From the NCBI GenBank assembly GCA_034509495.1, contig CM067512.1:1999597-2063596 (forward strand): a stretch of 64,000 nucleotides of DNA, written 5' to 3'. The DNA comes from Acestrorhynchus altus. Taxonomy: Eukaryota; Chordata; Actinopteri; Characiformes; Acestrorhynchidae. Shown here piece by piece: positions 1 through 12,646 of this stretch (positions are counted from its first letter, which is position 1; each line of letters opens with the position of its first letter). The translations under genes and the position numbers were made by a program. The notes under the pieces were generated by a model. The model had not been told where the DNA came from. It saw only the letters and a list, made by a program, of their open reading frames with translations, and made no database searches.

Positions 1-137
1 TGCCCAGAGCAGTGGGCATCCCTATGCGTGGTACTCAGGTACGTAAGTGATGTGAAGGGCACGTCAGTCAGGGATTCAAACCAGGAGCTTATCCGCCATC
101 AGGCTGCTTCCCTAACCACCAGGCCATGGCTGCCCCC
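1..137 (-). repeat. tRNA-like tail of a fish SINE-type repeat (fragment)
   Basis: The segment GGGATTCAAACCAGGAGC followed by CTAACCACCAGGCCATGG resembles the reverse-strand tRNA-derived portion (B-box like) common in fish repeats. It is cut by the window edge. The call is by resemblance only. Confidence 0.35.
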
Positions 138-190
138 TCTCTGCTCCAGAGAGTCCTAATCTATTGGCAGTACATCTCTACAGGGACTAA
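138..190 (+). repeat. Fragment of a short inverted-repeat transposon (family B)
   Basis: CTCCAGAGAGTCCTAATCTA and the following GGCAGTACATCTCTACAGGG recur at about 2160, 7855, 12080, 26425, 28360 and 38395. This is an internal piece of a non-autonomous DNA transposon family whose longer copies end in TATGGACAAAAGTATTGGGA-like repeats. Confidence 0.6.
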
Positions 191-277
191 TTTAGAGAGG
201 ATACTTTATAATTTCATCCTGAAAATGTTCATCCTGATGTCATCCTGGTCAGGACAGGAAGGATGTAGCAACAGAAG

Positions 278-279
<2 letters not shown>

Positions 280-340
<61 letters not shown>
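280..340. repeat. (CA)n microsatellite
   Basis: About 30 uninterrupted CA units. Nothing recognisable as a gene lies between here and 735. Confidence 0.95.
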
Positions 341-341
<1 letters not shown>

Positions 342-734
342 TCTTCTGCCAAGAACAGTAAAGACATGGATGGCAGCAAGCTAAATCACTCAGCTAAGCA
401 GTGTAGAAGAGTTTGCTGGCTGGGCGTTAGGATGAAGTCCGAATGGCCGCCAGAGGACAGATTTAAACAACAAAACAAACACCATCAAATCATCTACTGA
501 CCACCACCACCACCCTGCATATCAGCCCACAGTCCCTTAATGTGCACAGATGAGGCCCATATAGAACAGAGTAATTATTTTTCTGCATCTGTGGAACATT
601 TGAGTAAATAATAATAATGAGTTCTGTGGTTGCAGTGCATGAACCCAGACATTACACACAGCTACTGAGAGTGATGAGAGAGTTCTACAGCTTTGAGCTC
701 CTTGAACCCTATAAAGTTCTCACCACGAAAAACA

Positions 735-1345
735 CTACGGAATACACTCATCATCAATTCTGTTGATAGAGCGTCCAATAGCGTCCCACACATCTTCAAT
801 CAGGGACAGGTCTGGAGATGAGACCGACCACGGCGTAGTATCTGTGTCTTCAAGACGAGATCCTGAGACGGCAGCAGTGTGTGGACGAGCGCCGTCCTGC
901 TGGAATAGAGCACCGGAGTGTGTGTTCAGAGAAGGTAGAACCACTGGTTGCAGAACCTCAGTAATGTAACGTTGGTCTGTTAAAGTGTCTGTAATGAAGA
1001 TCATCTTCAAAGGTGATCTTCAAAGATCAAAGAGGCTGAAGTTTCTGCCCATCCTTCTTTACAAAACAGCACAAGCTCAGTCTGATTTGATGGAGAACGT
1101 ATTTCAAGTCCTGCTACAGATTAGGTCTGGACTTTGACTGGGTCACTCTAACACGTGAATATGGTTTGATCTAAAACAGTCCAATGTAGTTCTGGCTGAC
1201 CAGCTTCCCTGTCCCTGCTGAGGAAAAGCATCCCCACGGAATGATGCCGCCACCACCATGTTTCACAGTGGGGTTGGTGTCTTCAGGCTAAAAAGTACAA
1301 CGTCTTGTCTGACCAGGACAAGCACTAGTGGTTCAATGAAGTTTG
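735..1345 (-). mobile_element. Decayed Tc1-type transposon
   Basis: At 1010-735 the minus strand still reads as a transposase C-terminus: FQQDGARPHTA, then SPDLSLIEDVWDAIGRSIN, the second Asp and the Glu block of the Tc1/mariner DDE catalytic domain. Sequence at about 1110-1345 (CACCACCATGTTTCACAGTG) is a further Tc1-like piece in the same orientation. There is no intact frame, so it is a fossil. Confidence 0.75.
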
Positions 1346-1389
1346 ACGGGTTATAAAAGTTAGTCAGACAGTCAGTATTTTATCTGCTT

Positions 1390-1490
1390 CTTCCTTAATA
1401 GGGTCAGGAGGTGATCCAGCGCCCATCTGGAGTCATCAGCCGCATGGTCAGCAAAACCCCCTGGACAGGACACGGGGTAATAAAAGTATA
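1390..1490. repeat. Fragment of SINE-like repeat (same family as 41640-41885)
   Basis: GATCCAGCGCCCATCTGGAG and CCCCCTGGACAGGACACGGG match, with changes, the left part of the repeat at 41655-41720. From here to 1835 nothing else is recognised. Confidence 0.5.
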
Positions 1491-1834
1491 TTTATAAAAC
1501 AAACAACATCATAAAACATGATTTTAAAGTATGTTTCTGCTAAACTGAAGAACGACTGCCTGCAATTTAGAGTCAGAGACTAAACCACTTTCAAACGAGT
1601 GATTCTCTGATCTGACCAGCAGATCTCCAGAGAAACATAAATCCCAGCATCTTCCCGGAGAGACGGGTTCCCGCTGTAAGCTGTGCCGATGCTGTGCTGT
1701 GGTTAGCACAGCTGGCTCTGGCTTTGTGCTGAAAGCTGCTCTATTTAAGGCAGGCTCAGGCCTGAGGGGCTGCAGGATAACATTATTTAACACTGAATGT
1801 AACTCCAGCTATCTGAGGTTACAAGCAATAACAT

Positions 1835-2065
1835 TATGACCTTGTTTTACACTCACTGTCCATTCTAATAATTCTAATGTGTAACAGAGTGGACAGTGAG
1901 TGGACATTGTGCTTAAACACACCAGCAGCACTGCTGTGTCTGAACCACTCGAAGATCAGGGTGAAAGGAGGAGAATAAAGTCTGCAGAGAAACAGATGAA
2001 CTACAGTCTGGAGTTATAGAACCACAAAGAGCTCCTGGATGTTCAGAGGAGCTGATGGACAATGG
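1835..2065. mobile_element. Deleted copy of long-inverted-repeat element (family A)
   Basis: Contains AGTGGACAGTGAGTGGACAT, CCAGCAGCACTGCTGTGTCT and GAATAAAGTCTGCAGAGAAA, all from the arms of the full copy at 29097-29772, but the centre and one arm are missing. Confidence 0.75.
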
Positions 2066-2099
2066 ACAAGTGTTCGATGTACGTCCAAAGGTTGTGGGC

Positions 2100-2345
2100 A
2101 CCATTTTTTAATAAACGCATGTGCAAATGTGCAAACAGCCTGTTTAGTCCAGGTAGAGAAGAACTGCCAATAGAATAGGACTCTCTGTAGAAGATAAACA
2201 AACAGAAATCGGTACCAATACCTATCAGGGGTATAAAGCCCCCCAGCACTGAGCTGTGGAGCAGTGGAATGATGGAGCTCCATCCAGTACTGCTGGAGTG
2301 GGGTGGTGATTATCCAACATCCTGATCTCGCCAATGCCTTTGTTG
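2100..2345 (-). mobile_element. Short inverted-repeat element, family B (reverse copy)
   Basis: Reverse complement of the family B internal sequence: GTAGAGAAGAACTGCCAATA, GTATAAAGCCCCCCAGCACT, and GGAATGATGGAGCTCCATCC. No coding capacity. Confidence 0.7.
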
Positions 2346-2389
2346 TTGACTGCAATTAAATCCTCACAGCAAGGCTTCAAAATCAGGAT

Positions 2390-2545
2390 GAAACAATGCT
2401 GAAATAGACAAAGATTGAGATTGTTTAGCTACAGTGATCAGAGGTATGTTTGGAGGAGGAGAGGTGAGCCATTCACTCCAAAGGATGCTCCATCTGATTG
2501 TAAGCATGGTGGTGGGAGTATCGTGCTCACAGGGCAGTTTGCTGC
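2390..2545 (+). mobile_element. Tc1-type transposase fragment
   Basis: GTGATCAGAGGTATGTTTGG and GTAAGCATGGTGGTGGGAGT correspond to the central Tc1 transposase region (a D-Q-R-Y...K-H-G-G-G-S-I block). The frame is broken on both sides. Confidence 0.55.
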
Positions 2546-2666
2546 TAGTGGACGGAAGCTGAATAATGCATTGATTAGAAGGCATATTTGTTTTGTTTTA
2601 TTGTTTATGTTTATTTATCAGATCAGATATATTTAGAATAATTTAATTCCTCCACAATATACCATT

Positions 2667-2668
<2 letters not shown>

Positions 2669-2737
<69 letters not shown>

Positions 2738-2841
2738 CAGCCACACCCTTGGCTTTGATGATGCTGCTTTTCTGAGCAGACTGTGATGCTCAGAGGATCT
2801 GTGGGAGACGGAACATGAAGGGAGACTTGGCTCATGCTGAT

Positions 2842-2895
<54 letters not shown>

Positions 2896-3325
2896 GGGCT
2901 GTCAGAAGAGTCTTTAGCTTGGTGTTGGGGAAAGTCCAAAGCTAATGAACATTAACATGATGCATGATTCCTCGTGATTGTGACTGTATATCTCATACAC
3001 ACACACACACACACTAACCCCCACCAACCCCTACCCAACACACACACACACACACACACGTCCGCCCTGCTTAACGCTACAGGCACAGATGAGAAAACAC
3101 ACAGCAGATGGCTGAGCAATCTCTACAAGGGCATCAAGCCGTCTACATGCAGTTAGTTGGCATTTGTACATGTTACACGAAGTGTGTGTGTGTATGTGTG
3201 TGTTAGCACACGTATCCCAAGAAGCTCACAGTAAGCCCCACCACCATCTCCTGCTCTATTCCTTGGTTCTTGCTGGCTTGTTACCATGGAAACCAACTGA
3301 TGTGTTGCCTCTCCAAGAGGCAGTG

Positions 3326-3359
<34 letters not shown>

Positions 3360-3441
3360 TCCACTCATGTGGGCGCAGGCAGAAAAGAGTGGCTCAAACA
3401 CACACCACACCCAAATAGATGAAATAATGGAACAATAGTGT

Positions 3442-3475
<34 letters not shown>
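2669..3475. repeat. Cluster of CA/TG microsatellites
   Basis: Six separate tracts: CA 2669-2735, TG 2846-2893, CA about 2996-3060 (interrupted), TG about 3180-3202, CA 3328-3356 and TG 3437-3473. The sequence between them shows no conserved gene. Open frames through the tracts are only His-Thr or Cys-Val repeats. Confidence 0.9.
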
Positions 3476-4361
3476 AATGCATGTGTGTTGACATTCTTCG
3501 GTCCTCCAGTGTGGTTTCTGCCTCTCTGCTTAATGGCGCTGTGCCCAAATCTGGAAAACAACTGTTGATATCTGAACTGAACAGCAACACAAACACACCC
3601 CTCCCTTCAGTGTCCCTTGCTAAACTCAGCCCCCGACATTTATGTATGCATCCAAACACGGCATCCAATCACAACATCCTGAAAGAATGTCTTTTTTTGG
3701 TAAAAATGAAGACCATTCAAGTGAAGACAGAGTCTGAGAAAAATTTATGAGAGTTATGAGAAAAAATATAGAAGTAATAAAAGTATTGTAAGGAAAGAAA
3801 TGAAAGAATCACATCTAGAGGTCCCTAAGGTCAAGCTGACCAGAACTTTCTGAGCTGCAAAGTGATCTTGAGGTGGTCTCTTTGGCAGACGATCCCATTC
3901 GGATGCTCTCCTTCTGGTTCAAGATAGCAAGTAGACGCTGAACCCTATTGCGTCAATAGATTGATTACATACTGGTTCCCTCCAGTTCGACCACTCGCCC
4001 CATGAGTTGGCGCCAAGACTTCAAGATTAGATGTCCTGCCTGTGCTTACGCCCAGCGCCTGGACCCTGTACGTGTCCGAATGTTCATGCAGATAAAGACC
4101 TAAAATGCCGTGCTGCTTGGTTACGCTAGAGCGTTGTGTTATAATTTGGCTGTTGTGACTAAGTGTCTTCAGGCCTTCAGGCGTACAGTTAAAGCATAAA
4201 TGAGAGAGTAACAAGGAATATATTTGATCAAATACTATAATAAGTAATATAAAATAGTAAATTTATCTCTTACAATCCAAACACGGCATCCAAAAAATGA
4301 TAAAATTTCATGTTCTTCATCCCTAACAATATCTATGCTAGACTGCAGAAAAATTACATAA
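3476..4361. other. Intergenic sequence with nothing recognised
   Basis: No conserved frame, RNA gene or known repeat could be supported here. A minus-strand frame at 4214-3945 has no recognisable motif. Confidence 0.6.
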
Positions 4362-4713
4362 ACCCGTATCCCGCTCTGTTTATATCCCGATATAGATATA
4401 AATATCAATATATCACTCAGCCCGTATCCCGCTCTGTTTATATCCCGATATAGATATAAATATCGATATATCGCTCAGCCCGTATCCCGCTCTGTTTATA
4501 TCCCGATATAGATATAAATATCGATATATCGCTCAGCCCGTATCCCGCTCTGTTTATATCCGTATATAGATATAAATATCGATATATCGCTCAGCCCGTA
4601 TCCCGCTCTGTTTATATCCGTATATAGATATAAATATCGATATATCGCTCAGCCCGTATCCCGCTCTGTTTATATCCCGATATAGATATAAATATCGATA
4701 TATCGCTCAGCCC
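4362..4713. repeat. 58-bp tandem array (about 6 copies)
   Basis: Unit begins AGCCCGTATCCCGCTCTGTT and ends TATCGATATATCGCTC. Copies are nearly identical, differing mainly at CCCGAT versus CCGTAT and ATCAAT versus ATCGAT. Each unit contains the self-complementary ATATCGATAT. Confidence 0.95.
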
Positions 4714-5045
4714 TGACCCAAACTGGGTAAATCAACCAACTGGTTGATTTGGGTATCCATGTTCTGAATTGAAAATCTGAAAAAAATCCTAAATGAGGAT
4801 CCAGGAACACCAACCAATATTTTATTTTGCAAAGGTATTTCTTATTGTAATCCAGGGTTAATGGCACAGGTCACACCCCAGCACTGCGTTCCATTAACGC
4901 TCCATCAGGTGCAGCTCTGGGAGGATCAAAGGGGCTATTTTTCAAAGCAGATCCATAAATGCCAGTTTTCTTTCTTTAGATATCCATGGCAACAAGCAGT
5001 CTGTGAGAAAGGCATGTTCTGATATAACACAACAGACGAACATTT

Positions 5046-5047
<2 letters not shown>

Positions 5048-5085
<38 letters not shown>
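5048..5085. repeat. (TG)n microsatellite
   Basis: About 19 TG units. Flanking sequence 4714-5580 shows no gene; a short palindrome (AAATCAACCA-AC-TGGTTGATTT) lies at about 4729-4750. Confidence 0.9.
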
Positions 5086-5583
5086 TGTGAGTATTTTGAA
5101 AAGGGTATGAAAGGCGGTAGACATGAATTTGGGCAGCTCGCCTTGGACCTGTCTGATTAAATGAGCTCTAGATAGATGCACACAGTCCAGACATTACACA
5201 GCACCCCCACCCCCCACCGAATTAACACTTACAGTGGTCATTTCAGTCCATCTGGGTGTGAATTCAACACTACAGGTGTTAATTGAACACTGCTTGCAGA
5301 CAGCACATGCAACAGTTCCTACAAAACATGTGAAGAAGCTTCAGCGCATCTTCTCAAACTGCTGCTAACTGAGCGTTACACGCTTGGAGGAGAGCATTAA
5401 CTGCCAGTGAAGAGTGGGGTGATCACACATCCTCTTTTTGGTTTTTTAAAAACACGTCTGTCCAAGAATTCTTAATTGCATACGATCTAAATGGTCTATG
5501 ATGATCTAATGTCATTATTTGCTTCTACAATCATCTCATATTCAGAGTACAGATTTTTACAGCTGTTTTTATTATAAATAAAG

Positions 5584-6025
5584 AGTGTCTGCAAAAGTGT
5601 GGACGAGTAGACGAGAGGATCAGACGCAGCAGTGCTGTTGGAGTGTTTAAACACTGTGTCCACTCACTGTCCACTCTATCAGACTCTTACCGAGTGTCTC
5701 CACCTTGTAGATGTAAAGTCAGAGACAGAAGCTCATCTGTTTCTGCACAGTTTGTGTTGGTCGTCCTCTAGTCCTTCATCAGTGCTCACGGGACGCTGCC
5801 CACAGGATGCTGTCGGCTGGATATTTCTGGTTGATGGACTGTTCTCAGTCCAGCAGTGACAGTGAGGGGTTTAAACACTCCAGCAGCACTGCTGTGTCTG
5901 AATCACTCTTACAAGCGCAACACACACTAACACACCACCACCATGTCAGCGTCATTCCTGCTCTGTGGTGGTCTGTGGGGAACTGTAGCCAGATGCACCA
6001 GCTGAATATAGGTCCAATCGTAGGT
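5584..6025. mobile_element. Long-inverted-repeat element, family A (partial copy)
   Basis: Shares AGTGTTTAAACACTGTGTCC, CACCTTGTAGATGTAAAGTC, GTTGGTCGTCCTCTAGTCCT and GGGGTTTAAACACTCCAGCA with the full copy at 29097-29772. The left arm is shortened. It has no transposase. Confidence 0.85.
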
Positions 6026-6320
6026 AGGGCATAAAGTCTGTGACCTTCACACAAAGACCTCTTCAGATGGATCCAGAGACAATGAAGTATTTGGAATTTT
6101 TGGAATTGTGTGGAGCAATTCTGAAACCCTGTTCAGGACAGCAGCGCTGTCGTGTCCTCCTGCTCGACTGTAGATTTGGACTCGAGCGCTGGATCTGGAA
6201 AAACAGAGTAACATCAGACTGACTCTCCTGAACTCGTACTCAAAGTACAGGTGTAAAAATTCAATTACCTATATTTGATTAGAACTTAAATAAGTTCAAA
6301 CATAAGCTTCAAGCTTGCAG

Positions 6321-6642
6321 CACTTTATGCATAAAAGTATTGGGACACTTTGAATTCATGTGTTTGATTCAGTCTCATTATCCTAGGCATATAAAATCAA
6401 CCCATAGCCATGGAGCCTATCTTCACACACATTAGTGAAAGAATTGGTGGTTCTAAAGAGCTCACAGCTTGGAGCTGTAATAGGACACCAGCCTCCGACA
6501 CTCAATCAATAGCTGCAAAGTTCAAACCTCCTGTTAGAGCTGTTACAGCAAAAGGGGACCAACTCCATAGTAAGGCCTATGGGTTTAGAATGGGACGTCA
6601 TGTGTCATGTGTAAGTGTCCCAATACTTTTGTCCATATAGTG
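6321..6642. mobile_element. Non-autonomous Tc1-like MITE with both ends (322 bp)
   Basis: Left end 6321-6350 and right end 6613-6642 are inverted repeats of about 30 bp sharing AAAAGTATTGGGACACTT. The interior has no transposase. The size and the ends fit a miniature inverted-repeat element mobilised by a Tc1/mariner enzyme. Confidence 0.85.
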
Positions 6643-6656
6643 TATTTATACACCTA

Positions 6657-7092
6657 TCGGCCGTAATGTTATAACCACACATGAGCAATTCGTAGTTCTA
6701 TAATAACAGACTGTAGTTCATCTGTTTCTCTGTTACTTTGCAGCCACAGAGCTGCTGGAGTGTTTAAACCCTGTGTCCACTCACTGTCCACTCCATTAGA
6801 CAGTCCTACTACGGAGTGTCTCCACCTTGCAGATGTAAAGTCAGAGACAGAAGCTCATCTGTTTCTGCACAGTTTGTGTTGGTCGTCCTCTAGTCCTTCA
6901 TCAGTGCTCACAGGACGCTGCTCACAGTTTAAACTGGTTTAAACACTCCAGCAGCTCTGCTGTGTCTGATCCACTCGTACCAGCAACACACACTAACACA
7001 CCACCACCATGTCAGTGTGACTGCAGTGCTGAGAATGACCCACCACCCACATAATAGCTGCTCTGTGGTGGTCCTGTGGGGTCATCCATGAA
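6657..7092. mobile_element. Long-inverted-repeat element, family A
   Basis: Starts near GGCCGTAATGTTATAACCAC, which mirrors the end of the copy at 15635-16010 (GTGGTTATAATGTTATGGTC), suggesting the true terminus. It contains the same centre (CACCTTGCAGATGTAAAGTC) and right arm. It sits about 90 bp beyond the SPATA4 stop codon. Confidence 0.8.
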
Positions 7093-7184
7093 GAAATAGA
7101 GCAGTACTGTATATTAAACTGGGTAACTGGCACTGCTGTAGAGAACCAGTGTCATGATATCAGTCATGAAATGAGTAAGCACAG

Positions 7185-10513
<3,329 letters not shown>

Positions 10514-10619
10514 AGCCGAGTCAGGTTTGAGTTCAGCTTCACTCACCTTTACTCAACTCAACCTTTACTCTGCTCAACGTGCCTCAGTCAGGCCTTCTGT
10601 ACTGGTGTAAACACTGCCA

Positions 10620-11240
10620 TGGAAACCAGAAAACCTGCTGTGTGCTGCTGCCACCTAGTGGTCATCAACGTTATTGCACTTCAGTGTACACTGATGTTAT
10701 GATCTTACATATTCATCTGCATTTTCAGTGATTATGCACCTAAAGCAGAGTTCTGAGGGGGTTTGGGTGCTGTTTAATCAATGACAGTCTAACAGCTTTT
10801 GTTTAGTTTGACTTGCATTGGTTTGATTTGTTGAAAAAGCCAGAAAAATATGTTTATTTCCTTCAAAATATATTTTTATGAACTACTCAATCTAATTATT
10901 TGCATGAAAATAGTGTTTTGATCAAACATATTGTTAAATATAAACTTTACACCAACGCATTATTGTGTTTTTTATTTTTATAAGCACTAAATAATTTACA
11001 ATACATACAGTTTTGATTATTTTTTAATGATTTATTTCACAAAGATATTTTAAAAAATATTTAAAAAAAATTCTTGACAGTGGTCCAAATAAAACATGAA
11101 AAGCAACCTGGATGTCCTATATTTCCATTTATGTATGTATCAGTATTATCCCTTCTGAGGACTTTTATTCTGAAATTTGAACACTGTGAGCAAAGAAACA
11201 GACCAAACAGTCCCTCCCTTCTCATTTTCGACCATAACCC
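10620..11240. other. AT-rich spacer between SPATA4 and ASB5
   Basis: Low-complexity AT-rich DNA with no recognised gene. It is the upstream side of SPATA4; no clear TATA box or CpG-rich promoter was seen. Confidence 0.5.
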
Positions 11241-11705
11241 AATATCTGGGTCAGTAATGTCATCAGCCCCGCCCCTTCTCTCTGATCAGTCAGAGTCTGT
11301 ATGCAGGTTGAGCATCAGCCCCGCCCCCTCTCTCTGATCAGTCATCAGAGTCTGTATGCAGGTTGATCATCAGCCCCGCCTCTCTCTCTCCGATCAGTCA
11401 GAGTCTGTATGCAGGTTGAGCATCAGCCCCGCCCCCTCTCTGATCAGTCAGAGTCTGTATGCAGTTGAGGATCAGCTCCGCCCTCTCTTCTCTGATCAGT
11501 CAGAGTCTGTATGGTGCTGAGGATCAGCCTACTCCCTCTCTGATCAGTCAGAGTCTGTATGCAGGTTGAGAGTCAGCCCTGCCCCTCTCTCTGGACTGGG
11601 TCAGGAGTCTGTGGCGCAGGTTGAGAGTCAGCCCCGCCCCCTCTCTCTGATCAGTCAGAGTCTGTATGCAGGTTGAGAGTCAGCCCCGCCTCTGACTCAG
11701 AGTCT
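11240..11705. repeat. 52-bp minisatellite (about 9 copies)
   Basis: Unit contains GATCAGTCAGAGTCTGTATG, then CAGGTTGAGCATCAGCCCCG. Copies vary by small indels. The same unit appears as three clean copies at 25994-26145, inside NEIL3 intron 4. Confidence 0.95.
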
Positions 11706-12059
11706 AGCAGCTTTAAAAATATAGGAAAAACAAATATGTGCGACTGAAGTCATTGTTGCAACGAAACCTTTTATTAGATAAATGTTAAAAGTAACTGCAA
11801 TTCACTGAAAAAACATCTACTATCTCAGATCTTTAAATGAAAAATATCGCTATATATCAAATAATGTTTCACAGTGACAGAACACGCTGATAAACCAACT
11901 TGGTTAGCTTATTACACATACCCTGCTACAGTATATATGGACAATGTGTGCATTGGGGACACCTGCCCTTCACTGCTTCTTCTGAAACTGGCGCGGGTAT
12001 TAAAAGTGTTACTGTTAGGATGTGCCAGGCAATCCAGTAGGGAGGTCAGGATCTTAGAT

Positions 12060-12590
12060 GATCACCACCCTCCTCATCTCCAGAGAGTCCTATTCTATTG
12101 GCAGTACTTCTCTAAAGGAACTTGACAAGCTGTGTGTGTGCATTTGCATACCTGTATCAGCAATGGATGCAACTTAACATAGCTCAATGTATCTTATTGA
12201 ATGGGTGTGTGTCCGTAAATATTTGGACACTTACTAGTGTATAAATACCTAGATCAGGCCAGCATGTCTGAAGTCCATGAAGTTTCAGTCTGTGTGGTAT
12301 AAAGCTCCCCAACTTTGGAGCTGTGGGAGCAGCTGTATTCTCCATCCAGGACTTTTGGGGATGTAGAGGAATGAAGCAGGGTGATGATCATCCACCATCC
12401 ATCCTCCTTATCATACAGCATCTTCACGGTGTAATCAACTCTCATGCAATGCTCCAATATTCTAGTAGGATCGCCTTTCCCTGGACAGTAAAGACAGAAA
12501 CTCCAGCAAAAGCAGCACCAACTTTAATGGTTGAGTTTTAAAGAAACAGTGAATGAGTTAGGAATCCTAATACTTTTGTCCTTTAGTATA
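12060..12590 (+). mobile_element. Short inverted-repeat element, family B, with damaged ends
   Basis: CTCCAGAGAGTCCTATTCTA, GGCAGTACTTCTCTAAAGGA, GGTATAAAGCTCCCCAACTT, and a right end CCTAATACTTTTGTCCTTTA. It lies just 3' of the ASB5 stop codon. Confidence 0.7.
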
Positions 12591-12646
12591 TGGAAATTGC
12601 ATTTATGCACTAAAGAACACTTTAAAGAATGATTTTAAAGTGAGGT

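Noticed and set aside
3153..3668. 171-codon open frame on the minus strand
   Set aside because: It runs through two or three CA/TG tracts and is mostly His-Thr or Val-Cys repeat with no conserved part.
1..7184. Expected neighbour WDR17 left of SPATA4
   Set aside because: No WD-repeat exon could be recognised on either strand in this part; it may lie outside the window.
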